Positions 50,460-61,474 of a stretch of 64,000 nt of DNA are shown here, one piece after another (positions within the stretch are counted from its first letter, which is position 1; every line of letters begins with the position of its first letter). The stretch is taken from assembly GCF_019925205.1 (NCBI RefSeq), contig NC_083568.1, forward strand, positions 17,296,393 to 17,360,392. Reading direction: 5' to 3'. Below the pieces are notes generated by a model that saw only the letters and a list, made by a program, of their open reading frames with translations, was not told where the DNA came from and ran no database searches. Source of the stretch: Metopolophium dirhodum. Lineage: Eukaryota; Arthropoda; Insecta; Hemiptera; Aphididae. Position numbers and translations under genes: made by a program.

Positions 50460-53400
50460 AAGATGCAACCAATAAATAATATAACATTTCGCATATTATT
50501 TATTATTTTATCCAAACATCAACGTTTCGTACACTTTTTCAAACAATTTTCCAACTTTGATTGCGTGCGTCGTACATTATAAAATTATACTTATTTGCAT
50601 TGCGTTATTTTTATTTTTATTTTAATTAACATTTTTTCAGTTGTTGTTTTTGCACAATAATTATTTAGTTATAAAACATTTAAATACTAAATTACTACTT
50701 TAGGTACATAGCATGTAAATAAAAAAATTATAATAATAAGGAACAGTTCGCTTACCTACTAAAAAAGCTATCAAAATAGTTTGAAACAATCATCATGAAA
50801 ATAAAACACAATTAAAATGTTGAATATATTTTGTAAATTTTTCAACGAATAAGAAAAATGAAAATCTGTGCGAACAACAGTTTTAAATTATAATTGTGTA
50901 CGTCATATAATAAAAATAATTTAAATAATTATTACAGTTATACATACATACGTATACATTTTGCAATGCATTTATAGAAAAATTCATATAGATCTACAAT
51001 GCGCCTAAAATGCTTGTTTTTAATTTTTATTCTTTTATAATTTATAATATTATAGTATGTACCTACCACTAAAGGGAGGATTCTTTAAAAATTGTTTTTT
51101 TCATTCTGTAAGTAGTTTGTGTTATTTACATAGGTACACCAATATTATAATTATGATCATGCGTTTTTTGTGCCAATGTACTAATGTTTCTATTATTTGA
51201 TTAAACATATTGTATTTTTAAACAATATAGTAAATACAATATTTTATATTTTACATTTTAAATCATTACAACAGTTGGTGGAATTATTAACTTACGATCA
51301 TTTTCGTACAAGTCCCAAAATTTCGACGAAGGAGAAATAAGTGTATATAACGGTATAATATATAATTAAGGATTCACCAACGAAATTCAAAATTAGTAAT
51401 CTAATTATCTATAGTATGGTAGGTATTGAAAGAATAGTGTGTTATTGAAAAATGTAAATATGTTGATTATTGAATGACGAACGAAATAAAGCCAATATAA
51501 ATATAATATCATAATATTTAATCAAACATTTTAGTTTTATTAATTACAAGAGGAAAGCATATTGTTTTAAAAAGCGGTAAAAAAATTGAATAGCTTTTAA
51601 AGACAGCGAATCCATCACAAACCCTATTTAAAAAACAATTTTACAAACTCTACCAGCGTTGGCGTAAAACGCATTTGCCGACAGGCTTTTAAAGAGCATT
51701 TAAAATATATATTTTTACACGGTGTTTTTTAAATTATTTTACACTGTCAAATTTCATTACCGCTGCAAAACGCCAATGAAGAAGAAAGAGAATGCAAAAA
51801 AAAAAGAAACACACACAGCGCGAAAGAAATACGAAGTTCAGTGAAAAATTTTAGAATATTATGAGATAAGTATAAATTGTTCCTTATACCTACACTTATT
51901 AAGTTCGCGTTCATTGTTCGTAAAATATTATATTTCTTAAAGGAAAAAAATAAACCCCGAACGAAAACAAAAACATTACATTACGACGACGTCAAAAACA
52001 CCAGGATATGAGATAACGACATTTTTTTTTTTTTTTTAATGCAACAAGGAAGATGAGAGTATAATATTATTTATTCAGTGGGTATTACATATTATACGAC
52101 TATAATGTTATACGCGTATTATAATACAACACAAGCCAAGATGTTGGCGAAAAGAGCGATACTATTTTTTGAATTGCGAAAATATAATAATATACATATC
52201 GATCACTCAAAAATGCCAAAAATAATAAAAAAAATAAAAACAAAACGTCATTAACACTGAGCTGCAGTGTGTGAACAAATGAAAAACATATTATAATATT
52301 ATAATATACGTTTAACGTTCGTCACGAATCATTTTATTCGACATACACTTAAAATACAAAATGCGTGTAGTGAATGTAACCGCCAGATTCTAAATATAAT
52401 ATGAAATAATGTGTTACCTACATACGAATTCGTAGAAACAACACTTTACGCTAGTTTAACAATATATAATGAATCATTATAAATGATTAATGGACGTGGT
52501 GATCATTCTTTACACGATTGAAATTACAATATCAACAAAGATTGAGGAGATTGTGTAAATTTATAATAATATTATATGAGCAGTATTGTGATTTTCTTTG
52601 TTGTAAACAATATTTTGTAATTTTAATACAATCAATTGTTATACAATAATATTCGATTTGCAACGATGATGATAAACGGTGCATTAAATTTATAAAACTT
52701 TATAAAGGAATGCATAAAAACAAACATGCTATAAATCCATAATTTCTTATCCTCCAAATCCATACTACTCCGGATAAAGTATAATGAATATATTAACGTG
52801 TAACATATTATATACCTAGGTAACAGTTCTATTTGCGAACGACTATTCATCGTTATTTTTTTATTTGAAGGAAATCATTTCATTTTTAGATGGTATTTAC
52901 ACTTAAATATCATTGTGTACAATATAAATTGAGTAATAAAAATGAACAAATTATTTTTGACCATTTTATGTATCTTAGACTCTCTCCCTCTCTCTCTCTC
53001 TCACACTCGTTTGCTTTGGTTTGATCCAGTGTTGTATTATAAATTGTAAAGCAATGATAAATATTATTGACTTTGATCAGTAGTGAACTTAGCAATCTAT
53101 AAATTGAGTAAATTGGGTCTTAACATATTAACTTTCAAGTGATCATAACATTATTATTATTATTTACGAGTAAACAATGATTAAATAATAACAATTGTAT
53201 TTAATAATAATAAATATGTGTTATAACACGAGTAACTTTAATTAAGTGATATACCTTATGGCATATACCACAAATTGTACTGAAATAAATCTAAAACCGG
53301 TCGAACTTTAATTATATTACTGTCTTGTATGTATATTATAGTGGAATATAAAATAATTTTCAAATATGAACAGAATGGGTATAGGTCCAATGTGCACTGG

Positions 53401-54071
53401 TGTGGTTGTCTTTTGATCTGGAAATAATTCATACTTCTGTACAGTCCAACAGGAGTATCACGAGATTAAATTTACTGTAAATTGGGCGTCTGGGAAAAAA
53501 TTTATCAATCCCATTAAAAGTCACTTACTATCGATTTCAATGGTATAGAAAATGATTACAGATGTTTGCGCATATCCATTGCATACCTACATTATTTATT
53601 TAGAAAATGAAATAAAAAAGAAAATTGAATAGTTATTGATTATTATATTATGTACCTACGCGTGTGTGACGGATTTTATATAAATAAAAGATACCTTCCC
53701 ACCACATACGATTGAAATTAAAAACCATCAGAATTTATTATTATTTGAATACTGTTTAATAAAATTAAAGTGAACCCTACTCTATAGTATGAATTCGGAA
53801 TCGAATCTTAAATGTCGATGTAGACACACGCACTTAATATGCAAAATCAGATCGACAAGGTAGGTATACACGCATTCCCATGGGCGTAGAGTATAAAGTA
53901 AACTATTTGAATCGATCCCTTTACATAAAATGTCTCTAAAGCCCTGGACAAATTTAAAAGCCAGTAAAATTACCTAACCTATCGACTTTCTGTCTGTACA
54001 AATATGTTAATAAAATATATAGATTTAATGTAATGTACATAGATATACAATATACGTACTAATACATAAGA
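50460..54071. other. AT-rich non-coding DNA with CT microsatellite and a small inverted repeat
   Basis: A (CT)n run lies at about 52979-53003. At about 51655-51775, GCGTTGGCGTAAAACGC and the distant GCAAAACGCCAATG form a loose inverted repeat of about 120 bp that may be an old small transposon. No exon is supported. Confidence 0.4.
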
Positions 54072-54077
54072 TTTATT
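54072..54077 (-). terminator. AATAAA polyadenylation signal
   Basis: AATAAA on the minus strand, 27 nt beyond the TAG stop of the candidate terminal exon. A very short 3' UTR is normal in insects, but the hexamer is common in A+T-rich DNA. Confidence 0.35.
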
Positions 54078-54104
54078 CGTTTTTAGAAAATATTATTGTG
54101 AAAA

Positions 54105-54303
54105 CTATGCCTTAACAAATATAATTTTTATTGCGGACAAGTTTATTTCTGAATTTTCTTCTAGGTCGTCTTCTTGACGCTCTTCGTTAGATTTTAGCCA
54201 CAGATTTTCTACAGTATCAGTATCATATGCAGTTTGCTCATGAGCTGAAGTTAAATTATAACTATCATATCGTCTTCGTAATGTTCCGAACTTTGAGTAT
54301 ATC
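54105..54303 (-). CDS. Candidate 3'-terminal coding exon, hydrophilic acidic C-terminus
   Basis: On the minus strand a CTGAC branch-like motif, then ACCTACATCAG, gives an acceptor at 54304-54306. The following 66 codons stay open to TAG (54105-54107). The reading contains FGTLRRRYDSYNLTSAHEQ, then VENLWLKSNEERQEDDLEE, and ends IKIIFVKA. The basic cluster followed by an acidic, polar tail looks like a cytoplasmic C-terminus rather than translated A+T-rich noise. AATAAA follows. One base of the first codon lies in the exon, so the intron is phase 2. Upstream exons were not found. The protein family is not recognised, and the polypyrimidine tract is weak, so a pseudogene is possible. Confidence 0.4.
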
Positions 54304-54306
54304 CTG

Positions 54307-56309
54307 ATGTAGGTACCTAGTCAGCTCGGTGTGCTAAAGTTCGGTACTTTGGTCAATATTTTCAGGTATAATACTATACTTAACGTAAGTCCTGTATAAT
54401 ATGAAAAAAGCAATTCAATATCGTTTATAAAGTTACATACCTACTTTTTTAACATGATTTTCCCATCATTGTTTATGACTTTTATGGCTTGAAAAATATC
54501 AATTTGTATATTGTTAACATTTTTATAAGTTGAAAAATATATTGTTTCACTTTAATTGATTTTATAATTACCGGGTATATACTATATTGGCTACAGCACT
54601 GGAGTTGTGTCAGGTGGTGAAAAACGTTATGGAATTTAAACTGTTTATTTCGAATGTTTTATGTGTGGGTAGGATAACTTTCTACCGACAGCATGGGTAT
54701 TTTTTTCGTCCACTAATTTAATAACACGTCTCAAAATGTGATAAAGCCAATAGATTAACTATAAGTATTCGTCAAAGGACGAATATTATTTGAATCTATA
54801 TTTAAGAACTTTTGACGTGGGACATAGTAAATAAACGTTATTAACCATTTAACTAAAACCTTGTACAAAATACTGAATTAAAATAACAGTTCAAATCAAA
54901 TGAAGAACAAGATTTATAATATTATCATACAAAATAATATGTTAACTTGCAAATAATAATACATTTATTATGAAATGAGATTAAATCAGCGGTAGATACT
55001 TACATTAAAAGTTTTGTATTTATATAATAGAAATAGGTATTTCATTTTCTTGGTATTATTCAGTTTATAGCCTATTTGCATAATTATTTATTAAGTATCT
55101 GTTTCATGTTGTATAAAGATCGCTTACTTAATCTCTTGCCGGATAATGCTGAATTTAAATAATGTGCCTTTTTATAGGTAAGTATAGGTTCATAATATAA
55201 TATATTCAATTTAACAAGTATAGTATTTTAATTTTTTTTTATTCAAGCTCAAGAAGGATTGCGATTTAAAGTTGTACTTACTTAAAAGATAAGTAATATG
55301 CATTTAATCTTCTTTGAAGAAAAATATATACTTATAACTGCATCTAGTCTAATCGAAAATTGAACAAAACCCTAAGCAAGTTGAAAAAATAGTCTTCCTT
55401 ATTCATCGACTTTTTTTGTTTCAAGAGTTTTGTTGAAAATCATTATAAAACAAAAAAAAATTCTAATTTAAAAAAATATATTATATTTTTAAGAAGTTAT
55501 TGAAATAATATAACAGCTTAAACACTACACAATATGTACATACAAAATGTAAGTGTATTTATAAAATGTATAGGAACCCTATATTGATGATTTTAAAATC
55601 CAAGCTGAACTAAAATTGCAATAATACGTAGGACGTAGTTACCTACGTTTTCATATTTTTTGAGAATATTTATCAGTCGTTGGTGTATAAAAGTATTGAA
55701 AAAGTTGTCCAAATTGTATGTAGCGTATTAATTTTTTTTTAAATAAACCGAAAAAATATGAACATAAATTAATTTGATTTGGTTATAATATACGGCTATG
55801 GACTTTATGTACATATTATTATGATAGTATATGTTCTTCTAAAGTGCTAACATTTCCACTCAAATTAATGATAACTAGTGGCCTACCAAACGTGCGAAAT
55901 AACCAAAATGCACAAAGTATGTCAGTCTAAAATATGCATTATGTTTCTCTATTTTCTAAGGACAACTGCAGTGTAGTTTATTATTATAAAAGGAGATACT
56001 TGTGAATATTCATTGAATGTGCTTTTCCAGTGTTACAAAAGAATGCGCACAGTTAAGTACTATGATGATACTTACACTGCAGTTAAATAAATTAATACCA
56101 CGTTTCGTTTTGAATTTAAGACTCGGAAGCATTAAAAAAAATATTTAAACAACTATTTTTCCACGATTCGTTTTAACTGTGACGATATATTTTTTTTCCA
56201 AACGGCCACAACCGTGATATTGACTAAATATCAAAAGTTCTACGATTCAATTTAGTTCAAAATCAAAAAGTTACGAAATTTATAAATAGAAAATATTAAG
56301 AGGACATCT
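54307..56309. other. AT-rich non-coding DNA
   Basis: Presumed intron of the gene ending at 54.1 kb. No exon was found. Confidence 0.4.
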
Positions 56310-56995
56310 GCATTACAGAAAGTGAACTTACCTACTTCCTTTAACATCGGTAAAAAAAAAATAAGAAGGAATCAAAACGACCGAAATTAATATTTTTTAG
56401 TTGAAATGATACAACTAGGATCGAATACTAGTGTCCCAAGCTTAAGAGGACCTGTATGTGTTGTCTCCGTCTTACAGATGTACAACATGGCAAAAATTGT
56501 GTTGCGTGGGACAATTTTACTCCCTCTATATTTATAGTAGAATTACCAAAATTCCACAGCAGCACACAGGGAAGAACTTTATCTGTGTTATATAATGTTT
56601 TTATTTTTATTAAAACACCAACCAATAATTTTTAATAATTAAATAAAAATAACAAAAAAAAACCTGATAACTTATAACTTTAAATGTATTTATGTTATCC
56701 ATATAATAAAAAAAACTATGGCACAGATAAAATTCTTCCCTTTGCGTTTTGGAATTTTGGTAATTCTACTATAATACAGAGGGAGTAAAATTGTCCTGCG
56801 CAAAACAGTTTTTGCTATGTTATACAATTAAAAGATGGAGACAACACATGCAGGTATGACGTCCTCTTAAGCTTGGGACACTAATTCAATCTTAGTTGTC
56901 TCATTTCAACTGAAAAATATTAATGTCGGTCGCTTTAATTCCATCTTTTTTTTACCGATGTTAAAGGCAGTAGGTAAGTTCAGTTTCCGTAATGC
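56310..56995. mobile_element. Large inverted-repeat (foldback) element, family C
   Basis: GCATTACAGAAAGTGAACTT at 56310 is mirrored by AAGTTCAGTTTCCGTAATGC ending at 56995. The arms are about 285 bp with a loop of about 115 bp. Internal pairs include CCAAGCTTAAGAGGACC against GTCCTCTTAAGCTTGG, ATGTGTTGTCTCC against GGAGACAACACAT, and TTTTACTCCCTCTA against AGAGGGAGTAAAA. There is no coding sequence. Minus-strand frame 56428-56625 is the arm read through. Confidence 0.75.
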
Positions 56996-58129
56996 ATTTC
57001 TCAAAAATAAATTATTTACGGCACATTACTATTGCCGTGCATATTATATAGGCTATAGAATGTGTATAACTTTGGAAATTGCGATGCCGCTATAGAAATG
57101 AGCCTAAATAGGTACATTATTTCATTACTCGGCGCTCTCAGAAGAAGAAAAACAAAGATTAATAATTATTTTGAAAAAATCTTTTTTCTTCATCATCATT
57201 GTACTTCAAACAATTTTCATTTAATAAAACATATCATTTTATACATAGCGAGAAGACCATAAACTTTTTCACTTAATTCGTCAAGAGACACATTTTTATT
57301 TGATAAATAAAATGATAAGCATCACCTTTTTTCTAAAGATATGAATTTCACAAAATAGTAACTGTATCTCAAAAAAGTAGTTGACATTAAAATCATATAT
57401 TAATCATACTTAAAAATTAGAATAAATTAAATGAATGTTACAGTAAATTAAACGAATATTAATTAGGCATTATACCTTATTATTTTCGTTGCATTATCTC
57501 CCACGAATGTTATGGTACTGAATCAAAAAGTTTTAGTTTTATGATCATTATTATTAATTAAAAAAAAAGTTTGAATTTCGATATTTTAAATCACAGCTAT
57601 AAAAAGGCACTATAACAATTTCATTAAAATGTCTCACTTTCTATTATTTAGGGTTTTTAAATGTTTATATAAATTTGTTATAATATTTTATATGCCGGAT
57701 TTTATATTTATATTTATATTTTATTAGTTTCTATCATACACAACAGATTATAACAGCCCGAAGGTTGAAATATAACATATCACGCTATTTAAATATACAA
57801 TATAAAACAAGACAAAGATAATATATAAACAATATTTAAATATTATAAAAATAAAAATAATAATAATATAAATAGATCCATTATAATATAATAATAGATT
57901 ATATAATAGAGATTTAATTGCCTTGGTTAATCGAATTCTCGGAAAAAAAAATAAAAAAAATTTTTTTAATAATTAAAAAACTTTAAAAGGTTATTCATTT
58001 TTATATAAATTCTGTAGTTTAATAATATATTGTTAAGGGCTTTACGGAGAAAATAATATTTTATTAAAGTAATACAACGATGTAATTTACACATTATTAT
58101 TATACAACCGGACATGAAAGAAAATCTCT
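56996..58129. other. AT-rich non-coding DNA
   Basis: GCCTTGGTTAATCGAATTCT near 57923 resembles pogo terminal-repeat sequence but is solitary. No gene is supported. Confidence 0.4.
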
Positions 58130-58575
58130 TATATTTTAAGGGGATTTCATACAGTGGTTTTCTGTTTTTGTCTAACACACGCATGACATAGGATTTTAGA
58201 CGGATTCTTTGCCAAACATATCAATTGATATAATGAAGTGATAAGAATTCTGAAAAAAAATTTGAAGTCTACTTGAAATCGACTTTCCTACAATTTTTAT
58301 TTTTTGATTTTAGCTTCTCCAAAAATTGAAATACAAAAATTTCTAAATACTCTTTTTTAATATGACGTTTTCTGGAATTTCAGTGGATAATATCAAAAAT
58401 GTGGGAAAGTCGATTAAAAGTAGACTTGACGACGAATTCAAACCTGTTTTCAGAATTCTTATCGCTTCAATAGATCAATTTGAATGTTTGGCAAAAAACA
58501 CGTCTAAAATACTATGTCGCGAGTGTGTTAGACAAAAACAGAAAATCACGGTATCGAATCCCCTTAAAACTATAC
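58130..58575. mobile_element. Inverted-repeat element, family D
   Basis: TTAAGGGGATTTCATACAGT at about 58136 pairs with the right-arm segment ending AATCCCCTTAA near 58569. GTTTTTGTCTAACACACGC pairs with GCGAGTGTGTTAGACAAAAA, and GATAAGAATTCTGAAAA with TTTTCAGAATTCTTATC. Arms of about 180 bp surround a loop of about 80 bp. An 81-codon plus-strand frame (58362-58607, MTFSGISVDNIKNVGKSIKS...) lies mainly in the right arm. It reads like protein, and the arms may derive from a captured coding fragment, but the palindrome is the simpler explanation. Confidence 0.7.
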
Positions 58576-59089
58576 TTAAACGTTGCTATCAAAAAAAATC
58601 CACATAGGTATTATTATTGAAACTTCATTTATCTGATTCGAATATTATTTTTATCGGAAAGTATTTTTTAAAAGTGCTCCGTTGAAATAAATGTACATCA
58701 GTGCAGTTCGCAGAATAAAATTAAAATATTTAACATGTACATTACAACTGTCGTGATTATTTGCATATAGGTACCTAAATAATATAGTTTATACACTTAC
58801 TGTCGCAGATCCAAAATGTATAAAATTAACTAACATTGATATGCTGAGTAAATTTACACAGTTACACAGAATCAATATACCTATATTAAAAAAAAATTTC
58901 ACAATTTTCCAATATTAAATTGGTTAGCAGTTATTGAATTAGTCAATAAAATATGTATACACTTATATTACTTAATTTCACTTTGTAAATATCTGTCGTT
59001 TCAAAAAATTATAAGAATATAACATTTTCAACTTTCAAGACTACCCGTAGCAAAATAATATTATATTTGATTTATATATTAATATATGC
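58576..59089. other. AT-rich non-coding DNA
   Basis: No supported feature. Confidence 0.5.
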
Positions 59090-59870
59090 GATAGTTTTTT
59101 AGACGTTCGTACGTGGGAAACAGTAACTTCTGACGAAATAAAATAAAACAAACTATTACGTCTTCTTTAATCGTCGTCGGAAAACGTTCGCTCCGACCAT
59201 AATTATTATTATTTAGTTACCGTGTCGATTATTTATAAAAATGCGTCCTTACGATAATAATAATATGTTGTGTATAATGTGAGGTATACACGACGTGTAA
59301 TATACGACCGCCTTGACTTTTAAGTAGATAATATAATATTTACCCACGTGCTTTTTAAGTTTTTTTTCCTATAATATGTTATCAATTACGCGAACGGCGA
59401 CTGTCTCGCGGTGCTCCGTGTATTCGAAAAATAAACGTTTTCGGCAAACAAAATTGGCCGGTTACCGCGGTATGCGATCTGCTGAACCGGAGAAGTACCT
59501 ATATAGGTATATGCGATTCGTCCGTGATAATAATATTATTGTATATTGTTCTGCGTGCAATTCCGTCCGTCAACAATATCGCACTTCCGAATTATCTGTG
59601 TGACATTCAACGAGCGGACCCTTCCCACATAATATATTATTGTAATAATATGACCGTGGTCGTTCCCCCGTGATCGTCGTCCGTTTTTTTTTTATACGCA
59701 AGCCTATCGGCGTGGTCGATTGCTTTCGCCGTTTTTTTTCCATATTTATAGCCGACTCCGATATTATTATAAGTTGCTATGTATATATCGGTGCCATATT
59801 TTATGTATTCGAACGGTGAATCGTCCACAATCCAACTTACAGTCCGTGTAGTAGGTATACAAATCATATT
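59090..59870. promoter_or_regulatory. CpG-rich island, possible promoter
   Basis: Raised G+C and CpG (for example CGACTGTCTCGCGGTGCTCC near 59398 and GGCCGGTTACCGCGG near 59456), with a CACGTG E-box near 59346. Overlapping open frames on both strands (59376-59603 plus, 59637-59867 minus) show no domain. The composition fits an unmethylated promoter or enhancer. Direction is undetermined. Confidence 0.3.
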
Positions 59871-60109
59871 ATTATAATGCTATATATTATATTGCTATTA
59901 TACTTCTCTAATAATAAGAAATATTATTTACGAAAACTGATGTCGTGATTTCTCGAAAATATCACGACAGTCGATTAGTAGTCCGTAAACCTTGGTTACC
60001 TACCTAAAAATATTTGAAAAATATACTTCGTTTCGTTTATACAGATATATTACCTAATGGTGTTAGTAGCCACTCAATACGGATTTTGTCATATATTCAT
60101 TTCTATTTT

Positions 60110-61474
60110 GTTCAAGAAAATTTAAATTCAATGATATAATATCATCGTACATAGGAAAAACGATTGTGAGCGGAGACGGTTTGTCAGTGTGAATATTTTA
60201 TATTATATTTATATTGTCATTACTATAGTTATTAATACGGAAACCAGTGAGTTGAACTAATATTATAAAATTACAATAAAATAACTAAAACCGTTATTCC
60301 GGGTTGTTTAACAATGTGTAATTTCGTCCAAATTTGAACATAAAATAACTACGAAAAACTGTGTCAAGAGCCTTGTATTCATTTTTAACGCATTTGACCC
60401 AACAAATAAAATGTTATTGATATTTATAGAAAAAAAACTAAAAAAATTTAAAATGTCCGTAAACCGCTCGAAAACAGTCAAAATATTTTGAAAATATTAT
60501 CAAGTATAGAAATTGATAAAATAAATATGGTATAAATTTCAAGTATCTACGGTTATTCAATTTTGAATTACAACAAAATAAGAAAATCGCTACTTGAGAA
60601 GTCGAGTGAATAACCAAAGTTGTGAAAATATGAACTTCAAACGCTCATAAATATTTAATTTGACTTTATTGTAGACATTTTTTTTTAATAATGTAGAAAT
60701 CTTATGAAGAATCTTGTGTTACATTTTCAAATCTTAGATTTAAAAAGAAAATTTTTTTTATGTATTTATAAACTCAAAGTAATTTGCACATTTTCGTGAT
60801 TCATACGTATTTTGTCAAGATTTGAACTTCGAATTCTTAAAAAAAAAATATGATTTTCAAAAAAATTTAAATGTCATTATAATAATATATTAGGATCCTT
60901 GTATTAAATGTTCAAGCTTTTTACCAATCAATAAAATGTTATTGTCATTTATAGAAAAAAAAACTAAAAAAATTGGAAACTAAAAATGACCGTAAACAGT
61001 TAAAACCATATTTTTAAAATTTTATCGCGTATAGAAAAGTTGAATATAAACAACCAGTAAAAAAAATATCATGTATTAATTACATCAAACACCAAAATCT
61101 ATTTTATCAAAAACCGATTTTGATTAAAAACTCCTGGTTTTCCTTAATTTTTTTTTTTTGTATTTTTCGGCGCTTTTAAAAATTACTGGGAATTTTAATT
61201 TACATTTTGATAAAATCTATTTTATCAAAAACCGATTTTGATTAATAATTCCCGGTTTTCCTTGATTTATTTTTGTATTTTTCGGCGCTTTTGAAAATTT
61301 CTGGGAATTTTAATTTTTGACCGAATTCACCCAACTAGATTCATTTTCCCATCAAACAAGATACTGTTGCAGAAAATCGAAGCAGTTGTTTTACTGCCCC
61401 AAACAGTGATGTCAGACACACATAAAAAAAAAAAACATCGTAAAATCAATACATTCATCGCTCTGGTCTGAATC
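60110..61474 (-). mobile_element. Family B non-autonomous element, copy 2
   Basis: In opposite orientation to copy 1. The end at 60162 reads GATTGTGAGCGGAGACGG and the other end on the minus strand reads GATTCAGACCAGAGCGATG from 61474, then AATGTATTGATTTTAC as in copy 1. The palindrome ATGATATAATATCAT sits at about 60131-60145, just as beside copy 1, so the element probably extends to about 60110. The TAAAAAGCTTGAACATTTAA- and AGTTTTTTTTCTATAAAT-type motifs recur twice inside, as in copy 1. A private tandem duplication lies at 61094-61320. Confidence 0.7.
61094..61320. repeat. Local tandem duplication inside family B copy 2
   Basis: AAAATCTATTTTATCAAAAA starts at 61094 and again at 61212. 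The two units (period 118 bp) share ACCGATTTTGATTAA, GGTTTTCCTT and TTTTTCGGCGCTTTT. Copy 1 has only one version, so the duplication is specific to this copy. Confidence 0.85.
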
